Positions 16,719 through 28,792 of a stretch of DNA of 64,000 nt are shown in pieces. Under the pieces are notes generated by a model. That model was not told the DNA's origin, did not search any database, and was given only the letters and a program-made list of their open reading frames with translations. The stretch spans positions 682,001 to 746,000 of the forward strand of contig CAXIUT010000183.1 in NCBI GenBank assembly GCA_964035545.1, in the 5' to 3' direction. The position numbers and the translations under genes are program-made. This DNA comes from Bugula neritina. Taxonomy: Eukaryota > Bryozoa > Gymnolaemata > Cheilostomatida > Bugulidae. Within the stretch, counting starts at the first letter, position 1. Each line of letters starts with the position of its first letter.

Positions 16719-19508
16719 TACTGAAATATGCTACAGCACACTGAAATACACTGCAACTCACTGAAATATACTGCAACATATTGAAATACACTGCAACATT
16801 CTACAACATGCTGAAAGACACAGTAACGTATTGAAATACACTGCAACACATTGAAATATACAGCAACATACCGAAATATATGGTAAACTACTGAAATAGA
16901 CTGTAACACATTGCAAAAGACTGCAACATACTGAAATATATTGTGACACATTGCAATATACTGTAACATACTGAAATATGCTCTAGCACACTGAAATACA
17001 CTGCAACTCACTGAAATATACTGCAACATACTGAAATACACTGCAACACATTGAAATATACTGCAACCTACAGAAATAGGTGGTAAACTACTGAAATATA
17101 CTGTAACACATTGAAAAATACTGCAACATATTGAAATATACTGCGACACATTGTAATATACTGTAACATACTGAAACATACTGCAGCACACTGAAATAGA
17201 CTGCAGCTCACTGAAATATACTGCATTATACTGAAATTCACTGCAGCATCCTACAACATGCTGAAATACACTGTAACATAATGAAATACACTGCAACAAA
17301 CTACAACATATTGAAATACACTGCAACGCATTGAAAGACACTGCAACACATTGAAATATACTGCAATATACCAATATATATGGTAAACTGCTGAAATATA
17401 CTTTAACACATTGAAAAATACTGCAACATACTGAAATATACTGTAACACACTGAAATATACTGCAACATACTGAAATACACTGCTAGATATTGAAATATA
17501 CTGCAACATACTGCAACAATCTGAAATACACTGTAACATACTGAAATACACTGCAACAAACTACAACATATTGAAATACACTGCAACACATTGAAATATA
17601 CTGCAACATACCTAAATATACGGTAATACACCGAAAAAAAAACTGTGACAGATTGAAAAATTCCGCAACATACTGAAATAAACTGCAACACACTGAAATA
17701 CACCGCAAAATACTACAACATACTGAAATACACTGTAACATATTGAAATACACTGCAACACTTTGAAATATACTGCAACATACCGAAATATATGGTAAAC
17801 TACTAAAATATACTGTAACACTTTGAAATACAGTGCAACATACTGAAATATACTGCGACACTTTGCAATGTACTGTAACATACTGAAATATGCTGTAGCA
17901 CACTGAAATACACTGCAACTCACTAAAATATACTGCAACATATTGAAATACACTGCAACATCCTACAACATGCTAAAATACACTGTAACATATTGAAATA
18001 CAGTACAACACATTGAAATATACTGCAACATACCGGAATATATGGTAAAGTACTGAAATATACTCTAACACACTGAAAAATACTGCAACATACTGAAATA
18101 TACTGCGACACATTGCAATATACTGCAACATACCAAAATATATGGTAAACTACTGAAATATACTTTAACACATTGAAAAATACTGCAACATACTGAAATA
18201 TACTGTAACACACCGAAATATACTGCAACATACTGAAATACACTGTAACATACTGAGATAAACTGCAACATACGAAAATATATGGTAAACTACTGAAATA
18301 TACTTTACAACATTGAAAAATCCTGCAACATACTAAAATATACTGTAACACACTGCAAGATACTGCAACATACCGAAATACACTGTAACATAATGAAACA
18401 CACTGCAACATACTGCATTATACTGACATACACTGGAACATATTGAAATACACTGCAACATCCTACAACATGGTGAAATACACTGTAACATATTGAAATA
18501 CACTGCAACAGATTGAAAAATACTGCAACATACCGAAATATATGGTAAACTATTGAATTATACTGTAACACATTGAAAAATACTGAAACACACTGAAATA
18601 TACTCTGACACAATGCAAAATACTGTAACATACTGAAATATGCTGTAGCACACTGAAATACACTGCAACTCACTGAAATATACTGCTACATACTGAAAAA
18701 CACTGTAACATATTGAGACATACTGCAACATACTGCAACATACTGAAATACACTGTAACATACTGAAATACATTGCAAAATACTGCAACATATTGAAATA
18801 CACTGCAACACATTGAAATATACTGCAACATACCTAAATATCCGGTAATATACTGAAATATACTGTAACACATTGAAAAATACTGCATTATACTGAAATA
18901 CACTGCAACCCACTGAAATACATCGCAAAAGACTACAACATACTGAAATACACTGTAACATATTGAAATACACTGCAACACATTGAAATATACTGCAACA
19001 TACCGCAATATATGGTAAACTACTGAAATATACTGTAACACATTGAAAAATACTGCATCATACTGAAATATACTGCGACATAATGCAATATTCTGTAACA
19101 TACTGAGATATGCCGTAGCACACTGAAATACACTACAACTCACTGAAACATACTGCAACATACTGAAATACACTGTAACATCCTACAACATACTGAAATA
19201 CACAGTAACATATTGAAATACACTGCAACACATTGAAATATACTGCAACATACCTAAATATACGGTAATATACTGAAATATACTGTAACACATTGAAAAA
19301 TACTGCAAGATACTGAAATATACTGTGACACATTGCAATATACTGTAACATACTGAAATATGCTCAAGCACACTGAAATACACTGCACCTCACTGAAATA
19401 TACTGCAACATACTGAAATACACTGCAACCTCCTACAACATGCTGAAATACACTGCGACATATTGAAAGACACTGCAAGACAATGAAATATACTGCAACA
19501 TACTGAAA

Positions 19509-19510
19509 TA
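19509..19510. repeat. Target-site duplication TA, left of transposon copy 1
   Basis: The left flank ends gaaata and the right flank begins tatactgtaac. The uninterrupted satellite paralogues at about 23719-23760 and 26050-26090 read gaaatatactgtaac, with one TA fewer, so TA was duplicated on insertion. Confidence 0.85.
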
Positions 19511-19634
19511 CACAGTTAGTTTAAGGTCATTACTTTCCAGATTCATGCACTGCTTTATGTTATATATAAACGGTTTCCAGGGGATAGCTCGAACAGTTTT
19601 TGTCTCACATTAACAAATTTTACATGAAAAGATA
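19511..19634 (+). repeat. Left terminal inverted repeat, transposon copy 1
   Basis: It pairs with the right end of the element. Matching islands are the outer cacagttagtttaaggtca, the central tgctttatgtt, the 14-mer gatagctcgaacag at 19583-19596 and the inner atgaaaagata at 19624-19634. Between these islands the two ends differ by substitutions and a small length difference. Confidence 0.85.
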
Positions 19635-20414
19635 GCTCTTGCATTCCTCTTTCATATAATTTTTTAATTTTTCAATAAAAAATTTTCTGAGAAAGTTGTT
19701 GCATAATAAGTAAAATTTTACACCCTCCATGTTCCACTGCTGTAGCACAGGGGATTCATTTTATAAAGTCTAAAAGTTAAACTTGACATTCCTTGATATG
19801 TTTTCTCTAATATACTTTCTTTGTTTTTTGAAATTCTGTTTATGCTTTTCACAATTTAGTAAAAACATACACCATTTTGCAAGTTTCACTGCAATTTTCT
19901 AAATTTTTCATATGGTGGTTCTAGCTACGCTCCTGTGACTAATTATAACATTCCTAGTACGTTTGCCGCTCTGCGCTATCACAATAACATATAGTACCCT
20001 CTCGCACAAATTGGCAATCTATTGGATTTCTGCCAATATAATGTTCCCTGTTTTACATTAGCACTTAGCTGAATCATCTCACTATGTTACAATAATATTA
20101 TATTGAAAATGCCTCAGCACAACATAATTCTTTGTTTGTTTGGCAGAGTTAATTTCAGCTAAATCACTTCACTTTGCAGTCTTGTCAGTAAAGGTCTGTC
20201 TATAGCGCAACAGGTGTATACTTTCAGTTTCTCTAATTCACATATGATTATTTTAAGTACATTGTATTCTATAAGATCAATTTAAGGTTTAGTCTAGTGT
20301 TCAGTATCTAATTATTATGCATGTATGTTGTCTTACTGTTGAACAAAAGTTAAAAAAAAACTTTACAATTATAGCCATATTTATTATACATGCGTAGGAT
20401 TTGCATAAGTTGAC

Positions 20415-20422
20415 AAAAAAAA
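20415..20422 (-). terminator. T8 run after tRNA-like stretch A, copy 1
   Basis: On the minus strand eight T residues begin about two bases after the place where a tRNA of standard geometry would end. RNA polymerase III terminates at such runs. The element is AT-rich, so this could be chance. Confidence 0.35.
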
Positions 20423-20423
20423 T

Positions 20424-20495
20424 TGCAACAAAACAGGGTTGAACCATGACCAACCAACTCGTCGCTGACGCCTCTAACCTCTGGACCACGCAGTC
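20424..20495 (-). other. tRNA-like stretch A with pol III box A and box B, copy 1
   Basis: On the minus strand there is a box A match TGGTCCAGAGG (20488-20478) and a perfect box B match GTTCAACCCT (20444-20435). They are 33 bases apart, the spacing of a tRNA without intron or long variable arm. A short D-stem (GTC/GGC), an anticodon-like stem (CAGC/GTTG) and a partial T-stem can be drawn, but the acceptor ends do not pair (GACTGCG against TTGTTGC). It is therefore not a working tRNA; a tRNA-derived pol III promoter, SINE head or tRNA pseudogene are the alternatives. In the second copy the anticodon-like stem is CAGC/GCTG, a pairing-preserving change. Confidence 0.5.
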
Positions 20496-21224
20496 ATGCT
20501 TCTAAAACGTGCACTATTTGAGTCACTATCATTACATAAATATTTCGCGCGCAAATGGGTTATAATTATTAGGCTGTCAATTCATGTTGATAGCAGTCAA
20601 AGCAAATGGTTTTGAACAAATAACCCAAAAGTTTAAAAATAAGTAGCTTGCGTATTACTAGCTACAAAAACAGGTCTGAAATAGACTGGTAAAGCAAGCT
20701 CTTATTGTAGAGTTTGCAGATGTGCTCTAAAATAAAACTTAAACTGTATGCTATTACATAAGTATTTGTATGCGAGAGATAAATGGACATTACTGAGTTT
20801 CTGGAAAACAACATACTTGAAGTTAACTTTGACAATGGTGTGTTATTTTCATCATAGCTAGCCTATAGCATAAATCTCTAATCATATGAATCTTTATGAA
20901 GCCCACAGCTCATGTAAGGGTGGCAATGTAATTTAAAATGAACAATTATGTTGCTGCATTGTGTCTAAGGTATATTAGAGAGCAGAATTTGGTTTTACTA
21001 GCCTACCCCAACGGCATTCTACAATGCAGCTTATATGCTGGCAGTTGTAATAAGTACTGCCAATAGCAAGGTTACTATCACTGCTAGCTCTGTGCAGCAT
21101 GTAACCTCTTGAATAATTGCGCCAATTTTAAACTCTTGGAAGTTGGCCAAGTTATCATATCGCAGCCAGCCACCGGAGACAAAGCATCAGAGCTATTCAT
21201 ATAATATTATACTGATGCACTTAG

Positions 21225-21295
21225 TAGCAGAGTGGCTAATCTAATATAGTTCATAGTTCAACACCCTTTACTTTGGGAATACAGCCTCTTTTTTT
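21225..21295 (+). other. tRNA-like stretch B (box A, box B, T7 run), copy 1
   Basis: The plus strand shows a perfect box A match TAGCAGAGTGG (21225-21235), a perfect box B match GTTCAACACC (21256-21265), and a run of seven T at 21289-21295. The boxes are only 20 bases apart, shorter than in a normal tRNA, so an intact cloverleaf is excluded. It may be a truncated tRNA-derived promoter or a coincidence; it is kept unchanged in the other copy. Confidence 0.4.
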
Positions 21296-21444
21296 AGGTT
21301 TACCTAACAAAGCATGAAAATATCTAAACTGATATTCTGATAATTTAGAGGTACATTTTGAAAACAAGGTTAATTGCACTTGTTTGCGCAACAACAATAA
21401 TAAAATAGATATTATGCAGTATAATAAAAACACACATAATACTA

Positions 21445-21480
21445 TATAATATATTATAATGATAATAATATAATATTATA
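21445..21480. other. AT-only palindromic tract, copy 1
   Basis: Two perfect palindromes, TATAATATATTATA (21445-21458) and TATAATATTATA (21469-21480), lie in a stretch of almost pure A/T. Such sequence can extrude hairpins or melt easily. No function is claimed. Confidence 0.6.
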
Positions 21481-21919
21481 AGTACCATTACTGCATTTTA
21501 TAAATCACATGGTTGCCAAAAAAATGTATCACAAATTTTGTAATTATACATCAAAAAGAGAACTAGCTAGGCAGCAGGTTAGAATAGAGTAAATTTTTAA
21601 AACATGAAATCATGATTTGACTATTGTTTTATTTAGGCCAACCAACCTAGGAATACAAGATTGGGTTTTAGCTGACAGTTTATAACATTTAGCTTTTGAG
21701 CCAGCAGCACTGGCACTTGTGAAGTATAGGCAAAGTTAGTGAAGCGAGACTAACAAGCACTCAAATACAAGGCATATTATTGAGACACAATAACAAGTCA
21801 GGAGCGTATAAATTGAAAAGAATGTGGAAGGGGGACTATGTTTTTCAACAAGCTATAACTTAAACATGAATTGGCTTTTGAAAAAAATAAAAAAGTATAT
21901 TGGAGAACATGAGTTTTTT

Positions 21920-22051
21920 TATCTTTTCATATTTTTTTTGTTCCTGTGACATTCAACCTGTTCGAGCTATCAGTGGAACATTGTTCATATAGAACATAAA
22001 GCACCTGGCAAAGAGCCAGAAAATGAAAAGTATGACCTCACACCAACTGTG
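21920..22051 (-). repeat. Right terminal inverted repeat, transposon copy 1
   Basis: Inverted partner of the left end: tatcttttcat at 21920-21930, the complement of the 14-mer gatagctcgaacag, and the outer CCAACTGTG. The outer 20 bases carry several substitutions compared with the right end of copy 2 (cacaccaactgtg here, ttaaactaactgtg there). Confidence 0.85.
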
Positions 22052-22053
22052 TA
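22052..22053. repeat. Target-site duplication TA, right of transposon copy 1
   Basis: Second copy of the TA that precedes the element. The following satellite, tatactgtaacacactg, continues exactly as in the empty paralogous sites at about 23719 and 26060. Confidence 0.85.
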
Positions 22054-25000
22054 TACTGTAACACACTGAAATATACTGCAACATACTGAAATACACTGCT
22101 ACATACTGAAATATACGGAAACATACTGCAACATACTGAAATACACTGTAACATACTGAAATACACTGCAACAAACTACAACATATTGAAATACACTGCA
22201 ACACATTGAAATATACTGCAACATACCTAAATATATGGTAATATAGCGGAAAAAAACTGTAACAGATTGAAAAATTCTGCAACATACTGAAATATACTGC
22301 GACACATTGCAATATACTGTAACATACTGAAATACGCTCTAGCACACTGAAATACACTGCAACCCACTGAAATATACTGCAACATACGGAAATACATTGC
22401 AACACATTGAATTACACTGCAACATACCAATATAAATGGTAAACTACTGAAATATACTTTAACACATTGAAAAATACTGCAACATACTGAAATATACTGT
22501 AACACACTGAAATATACTGCAACATACTGAAATACACTGTAACATACTGAAATAAACTGCAACATACTGAAGTACACTGCAACATCCTACAACATACTGA
22601 AATACAATGTAACATATTGAAACACACTGCAACACATTGAAATATACTGCAATGTACCGAATTATATGGTGGACTACTGAAATATACTGTAACACATTGA
22701 AAAATACTGCAAGATACTGAAATATACTGCGACACATTGCAATATACTGTAACATACTGAAATATGCTACAGCACACTGAAATACACTGCAACTCACTGA
22801 TATATACTGCAACATATTGAAATACACTGCAACATTCTACAACGTGCTGAAACACACTGTAACGTATTGAAATACACTGCAACACATTGAAATATACAGC
22901 AACATACCGAAATATATGGTAAACTACTGAAATAGACTGTAACACATTGCAAAAGACTGCAACATACTGAAATATACTGCGACACATTGCAATATACTGT
23001 AACATACTGAAATATGCCCTAGCACACTGAAATACACTGCAACTCACTGAAATATACTGCAGCATACTGAAATACACTGCAACACATTGAAATATACCGC
23101 AACATACCAAAATATATGGTAAACTACTGAAATATACTGTAACACATTGAAAAATACTGCAACATACTGAAATACACTGTAACATACTGAAATAAACTGC
23201 AACATACTGAAATACACTGCTACATACTGAAATATAACTCAACATACTGCAACGTACTGAAATACACTGTAACATATTGAAATACACTGCAACACATTGA
23301 AATATACTGCAACATACCTAAATATACGGTAATATACTGAAATATACTGTAACACATTGAAAAATACTGCAAGATACTGAAATATACTGTGACACATTGC
23401 AATATACTGTAACATACTGAAATATGCTCAAGCACACTGAAATACACTGCACCTCACTGAAATATACTGCAACACACTGAAATACACTGCAACATCCTAC
23501 AACATACTGAAATACACTGCAACATATTGAAAGACACTGCAAGACAATGAAATATACTGCAACATACCAAAATACATGGTAAACTACTGAAATATATTTT
23601 AACACATTGAAAAATACTGCAACATACTGAAATATACTGTAACACACTGAAATATACTGCAACATACTGAAATACACTGCAACATATTGAAAGACACTGC
23701 AAGACAACGAAATATACTGCAACATACTGAAATATACTGTAACACACTGAAATATACTGCAACATACTGAAATACACTGCTACATACTGAAATATACGGC
23801 AACATACTGCAACATACTGAAATACACTGTAACATACTGAAATACACTGTAACAAACTACAACATATTGAAATACACTGCAACACATTGAAATATACTGC
23901 AACATACCTAAATTTACGGTAATATAGCGGAAAAAAACTGTAACAGATTGAAAAACTCTGCAACATACTGAAATATACTGCGACACATTGCAATATACGG
24001 TAACATACTGAAATATGCCCTAGCACACTGAAATACACTGCAACCCACTGAAATATACTGCAACATACGGAAATACACTGCAACACATTGAAATACACTG
24101 CAACATACCGATATAAATGGTAAACTACTGAAATATACTTTAACGCATTGAAAAATACTGCAACATACTGAAATATACTGTAACACACTGAAATATACTG
24201 CAACATACTGAAATACACTGTAACATACTGAAATAAACTGCAACATACTGAAGTACACTGCAACATCCTACAACATACTGAAATACAATGTAACATATTG
24301 AAACACACTGCAACACATTAAAATATACTGCAATGTACCGAATTATATGGTGGACTACTGAAATATACTGTAATACATTGAAAAATACTGCAAGATACTG
24401 AAATATACTGCGACACATTGCAATATACTGTAACATACTGAAATATGCTACAGCACACTGAAATACACTGCAACTCACTGAAATATACTGCAACATATTG
24501 AAATACACTGCAACATTCTACAACATGCTGAAACACACTGTAACGTATTGAAATACACTGCAACACATTGAAATATACAGCAACATACCGAAATATATGG
24601 TAAACTACTGAAATAGACTGTAACACATTGCAAAAGACTGCAACATACTGAAATATACTGCGACACATTGCAATATACTGTAACATACTGAAATATGCCC
24701 TAGCACACTGAAATACACTGCAACTCACTGAAATATACTGCAACATACTGAAATACACTGCAACACATTGAAATATACCGCAACATACCAAAATATATGG
24801 TAAACTACTGAAATATACTTTAACACATTGAAAAATACTGCAACATACTGAAATATACTGTAACACACTGGAATATACTGCAACATACTGAAATACACTG
24901 TAACATACTGAAATAAACTGCAACATACTGAAATACACTGCTACATACTGAAATATAACTCAACATACTGCAACGTACTGAAATACACTGTAACATATTG

Positions 25001-27679
25001 AAATACACTGCAACATACCACAAAATATTGAATTACACTGCAACACATTGAAATATACTCCAATATACCTAAATATACGGTAATATACCGAAAAACACTG
25101 TAACGCATCGAAAAATACTGCAACATACAGAAATACACTGCAACACTATAATCCACTGCACAATACTACAACATACTGAAATACACTGTCACATATTGAA
25201 ATACACTGCAACACATTGAAATATACTGCGACACATTGCAATATACTGTAACATACTGAAACATGCTGTAGCACACTGAAATAGACTGCAGCTCACTGAA
25301 ATATACTGCAACATACTGAAATTCACTGCAGCCTCCTACAACATGCTGAAATACACTGTAACATATTGAAATATACTGCAACACATTGAAATATACTGCA
25401 ACATACCGCAATATATGGTAAACTACTGAAATATACTATAACACATTGAAAAGTACTGCATCATACTGAAATATACTGCGACACAATGCAATATTCTGTA
25501 ACATACTGAGATATGCTGTAGCACACTGAAATACACTACAACTCACTGAAACATACTGCAACATACTGAAATACACTGTAACATCCTACAACATACTGAA
25601 ATACACAGTAACATATTGAAATACACTGCAACGCATTGAAATATACTGCAACATACCTAAATATATGGTAATATAATGAAATATACTGTAACACATTGAA
25701 AAATACTGCAAGATACTGAAATATACTGTGACACATTGCAATATACTGTAACATACTGAAATATGCTCAAGCACACTGAAATACACTGCACCTCACTGAA
25801 ATATACTGCAACATACTGAAATACACTGCAACATCCTACAACATACTGAAATACACTGCAACATATTGAAAGACACTGCAAGACAATGAAATATACTGCA
25901 ACATACCAAAATACATGGTAAACTACTGAAATATATTTTGACACATTGAAAAATACTGCAACATGCTGAAATATACTGTAACACACTGAAATATACTGCA
26001 ACATACTGAAATACACTGCAACATATTGAAAGACACTGCAAGACAATGAAATATACTGCAACATACTGAAATATACTGTAACACACTGAAATATACTGCA
26101 ACATACTGAAATACACTGCTACATACTGAAATATACGGCAACATACTACAACATACTGAAATACACTGTAACATACTGAAATACACTGTAACAAACTACA
26201 ACATATTGAAATACACTGCAACACATTGAAATATACTGCAACATACCTAAATTTACGGTAATATAGCGGAAAAAAACTGTAACAGATTGAAAAAGTCTGC
26301 AACATACTGAAATATACTGCGACACATTGCAATATACGGTAACATACTGAAATATGCTCTAGCACACTAAAATACACTGCAACCCACTGAAATATACTGC
26401 AACATACGGAAATACACTGCAACACATTGAAATACACTGCAACATACCAATATAAATGGTAAACTACTGAAATATACTTTAACACATTGAAAAATACTGC
26501 AACATACTGAAATATACTGTAACACACTGAAATATACTGCAACATACTGAAATACACTGTAACATACTGAAATAAACTGCAACATACTGAAGTACACTGC
26601 AACATCCTACAACATACTGAATTACAATGTAACATATTGAAACACACTGCAACACATTGAAATATACTGCAATGTACCGAATTATATGGTGGACTTCTGA
26701 AATATGCTGTAAGACATTGAAAAATACTGCAAGATACTGAAATATACTGCGACACATTGCAATATACTGTAACATACTGAAATATGCTACAGCACACTGA
26801 AATACACTGCAACTCACTGAAATATACTGCAACATATTGAAATACACTGCAACATTCTACAACATGCTGAAACACACTGTAACGTATTGAAATACACTGC
26901 AACACATTGAAATATACAGCAACATACCGAAATATATGGTAAACTACTGAAATAGACTGTAACACATTGCAAAAGACTGCAACATACTGAAATATACTGC
27001 GACACATTGCAATATACTGTAACATACTGAAATATGCCCTAGCAAACTGAAATACACTGCAACTCCCTGAAATATACTGCAACATACTGAAATACACTGC
27101 AACACATTGAAATATACCGCAACATACCAAAATATATGGTAAACTACTGAAATATATTTTAACACATTGAAAAATACTGCAACATACTGAAATATACTGT
27201 AACACACTGAAATATACTGCAACATACTGAAATACACTGTAACATACTGAAATAAACTGCAACATACTGAAATACACTGCTACATACTGAAATATAACTC
27301 AACATACTGCAACGTACTGAAATACACTGTAACGTATTGAAATACACTGCAACATACCACAAAATATTGAATTACACTGCAACACATTGAAATATACTCC
27401 AATATACCTAAATATACGGTAATATGCCGAAAAACACTGTAACGCATCGTAAAATACTGCAACATACAGAAATACACTGCAACACTATAATCCACTGCAC
27501 AATACTACAACATACTGAAATACACTGTCACATATTGAAATACACTGCAACACATTGAAATATACTGCGACACATTGCAATATACTGTAACATACTGAAA
27601 CATGCTGTAGCACACTGAAGTAGACTGCAGCTCACTGAATTATACTGCAACATACTGAAATTCACTGCAGCCTCCTACA

Positions 27680-27681
27680 AC
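27680..27681. repeat. Target-site duplication AC, left of transposon copy 2
   Basis: The left flank ends cctcctacaac and the right flank begins acatgctgaaatac. Empty satellite paralogues at about 25331, 31878, 32745, 42218, 43831 and 47065 read cctcctacaacatgctg with a single ac, so AC was duplicated. Confidence 0.9.
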
Positions 27682-27805
27682 CACAGTTAGTTTAAGGTCA
27701 TTACTTTCCACATTCAGGCACTGCTTTATGTTATATATAAACGGTTTCCAGGGGATAGCTCGAACAGTTTTTGTCTCACATTAACAAATTTTACATGAAA
27801 AGATA
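27682..27805 (+). repeat. Left terminal inverted repeat, transposon copy 2
   Basis: The outer 19 bases cacagttagtttaaggtca match the complement of the right end perfectly. Further matching islands run to atgaaaagata at 27795-27805, with divergent stretches between them. Confidence 0.88.
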
Positions 27806-28576
27806 GCTCTTGCATCCCTCTTTCATATACTTTTTTAATTTTTCAATAAAAAATTTTCTGAGAAAGTTGTTGCATAATAAGTAAAATTTTACACCCTCCA
27901 TGTTCCACTGCTGTAGCACAGGGGATTCATTTTATAAAGTCTAAAAGTTAAACTTGACATTCCTTAATATGTTTTCTCTAATATACTTTCTTTGTTTTTT
28001 GAAATTCTGTTTATGCTCTTCACAATTTGGTAAAAACATACACCATTTTGCAAGTTTCACTGCAATTATCTAAATTCTTCATATGGTGGTTCTAGCTACG
28101 CTCCTGTGACTAATTATAACATTCCTAGTACGTTTGCCGCTCTGCGCTATCACAATAACATATAGTACCCTCTCGCACAAATTGGCAATCTATTGGATTT
28201 CTGCCAATATAATGTTCCCTGTTTTACATTAGCACTTAGCTGAATCATCTCACTATGTTACAATCTATTGACAATGCCTCAGCACAACATAATTCTTTGT
28301 TTGTTTGGCAGAGTTAATTTCGGCTAAATCACTTCACTTTGCAGTCTTGTCAGTAAAGGTCTGTCTATAGTGCAGCAGTTGTACTTCCAGTTTCTCTAAT
28401 TCACATATGATTATTTTAAGTACATTGTATTCTATAAGATCAATTTAAAGTTTAGCCCAGTGTTCAGTAGCTAAGTATTATGCATGTATGTTGTCTTACT
28501 GTTGAACAAAAGTTAAAAAAAACTTTACAATTATAGCCATATTTATTATACATGCGTAGGATTTGCATAAATTGAC

Positions 28577-28585
28577 AAAAAAAAA
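28577..28585 (-). terminator. T9 run after tRNA-like stretch A, copy 2
   Basis: Nine T residues on the minus strand directly follow the position where a tRNA-length product would end, as in copy 1 but one base longer. Confidence 0.35.
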
Positions 28586-28657
28586 TGCAGCATAATAGGA
28601 TTGAACCATGACCAACCAGCTTCTCGCTGACGCCTTTAACCTCTGGACCACGCAGTC
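28586..28657 (-). other. tRNA-like stretch A with pol III box A and box B, copy 2
   Basis: Box A TGGTCCAGAGG (28650-28640) is identical to copy 1. Box B is GTTCAATCCT (28606-28597), still a consensus match after one change. The 33-base spacing is kept. Anticodon-like stem CAGC/GCTG pairs fully here. The sequence upstream of position 1 differs much more between the copies than the boxes do. The acceptor stem does not form. Confidence 0.5.
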
Positions 28658-28763
28658 GTCGTTAATAAATTGTCAACTATATGAGTAACTATGAGTACAT
28701 AAATATTTTGCGCGCAAATGGGTTATAATTATTAGGCTGTCAATTCATGTTGATAGCAGTCAA

Positions 28764-28792
28764 CTGTTGCAATAGTCTCGGGTTACTAGCAA
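28764..28792. other. 29-bp segment present only in transposon copy 2
   Basis: Copy 2 reads gcagtcaa, then 29 extra bases including ctcgggttactag, then agctaatgg. Copy 1 reads gcagtcaaagcaaatgg at about 20593-20610. The extra stretch ends in caa like the sequence before it, a 3-bp repeat that would fit a slippage deletion in copy 1, though an insertion in copy 2 is equally possible. Confidence 0.75.

Larger units (their letters stand above)
1..19510. repeat. Satellite array, left segment (20-bp monomer, higher-order mosaic)
   Basis: An uninterrupted head-to-tail array of a 20-bp monomer made of two similar 10-bp halves. Common versions are aaatacactgcaacatactg, aaatatactgtaacacattg, aaatatatggtaaactactg and aaatatacggtaatatactg. 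The 10-bp phase holds for kilobases and shifts mainly at a monomer carrying a 7-9 A run (for example at 268-275, 4250-4257, 8511-8518, 11120-11127, 15022-15029). Variants recur in fixed order: the ggtaaactactg-type monomer starts at 671, 771, 911 and 1171, spacings of 100, 140 and 260 bp, all multiples of 20. Larger blocks of 1-2 kb recur as a mosaic. No gene, RNA gene or inverted segment was seen. The array starts before the window and ends exactly at the first transposon copy. Confidence 0.97.
19511..22051 (+). mobile_element. Non-autonomous TIR DNA transposon, copy 1 (2541 bp)
   Basis: A sharply bounded island of non-satellite, AT-rich sequence that starts CACAGTTAGTTTAAGG and ends CCAACTGTG, with imperfect terminal inverted repeats of about 125-130 bp. 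A near-identical copy lies at 27682-30244 with different target duplications, so the two are separate insertions and not one duplicated segment. No open frame above about 62 codons is present and no transposase motif is recognisable, so it must rely on enzyme made elsewhere. It carries two tRNA-like stretches and an AT-rich palindromic tract. The 2-bp duplication plus CAC termini would fit CACTA-like (CMC) elements, but CACAG is not the canonical CACTA end, and the family is not settled. The right terminus is more decayed than in copy 2. Confidence 0.9.
22052..27681. repeat. Satellite array, segment between the transposons
   Basis: 5.6 kb of the same 20-bp satellite in the same orientation. 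A block around 22459-22985 recurs at 24140-24666 (offset 1681) and at 26479-27005 (offset a further 2339), so this segment has its own higher-order repeat of about 1.7-2.3 kb. A-run monomers lie at 22250-22256, 23931-23937 and 26270-26276. It contains the empty counterparts of the first insertion site (near 23719 and 26060) and one empty counterpart of the second (near 25330). No gene was seen. Confidence 0.97.

Noticed and set aside
19511-19530. CACAGT terminus as a Transib/RAG recombination signal heptamer
   Set aside because: The first six bases fit CACAGTG, but the seventh does not, there is no nonamer at 12 or 23 bases that I can see, and the 2-bp target duplication conflicts with the 5-bp one of Transib-type elements.
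20301-20489. 62-codon minus-strand open frame inside transposon copy 1
   Set aside because: It overlaps the tRNA-like stretch, is short, has no recognisable domain and is of a size expected by chance.
20424-20495. Functional tRNA gene
   Set aside because: Internal promoter boxes and spacing fit, but the acceptor stem does not pair in either copy and no credible anticodon loop of seven bases with a five-pair stem is preserved.
21251-21433. 60-codon minus-strand open frame inside transposon copy 1
   Set aside because: Short and low-complexity at its start; no family features and no coding context.
19509-22053. Tc1/mariner assignment from the TA duplication of copy 1
   Set aside because: Copy 2 has an AC duplication, shown by several empty sites, whereas Tc1/mariner elements require TA.
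25793-27277. Minus-strand open frame of 494 codons with Cys/Phe/Val-rich repeats, and similar ones such as 13789-15090 (433), 12485-13708 (407) and 7241-8428 (395)
   Set aside because: They are read-through of the stop-free satellite in all three frames. Equally long frames overlap them in other phases, ends coincide with variant monomers and not with gene signals, and the 20-residue period is exactly the 20-bp repeat read three times.
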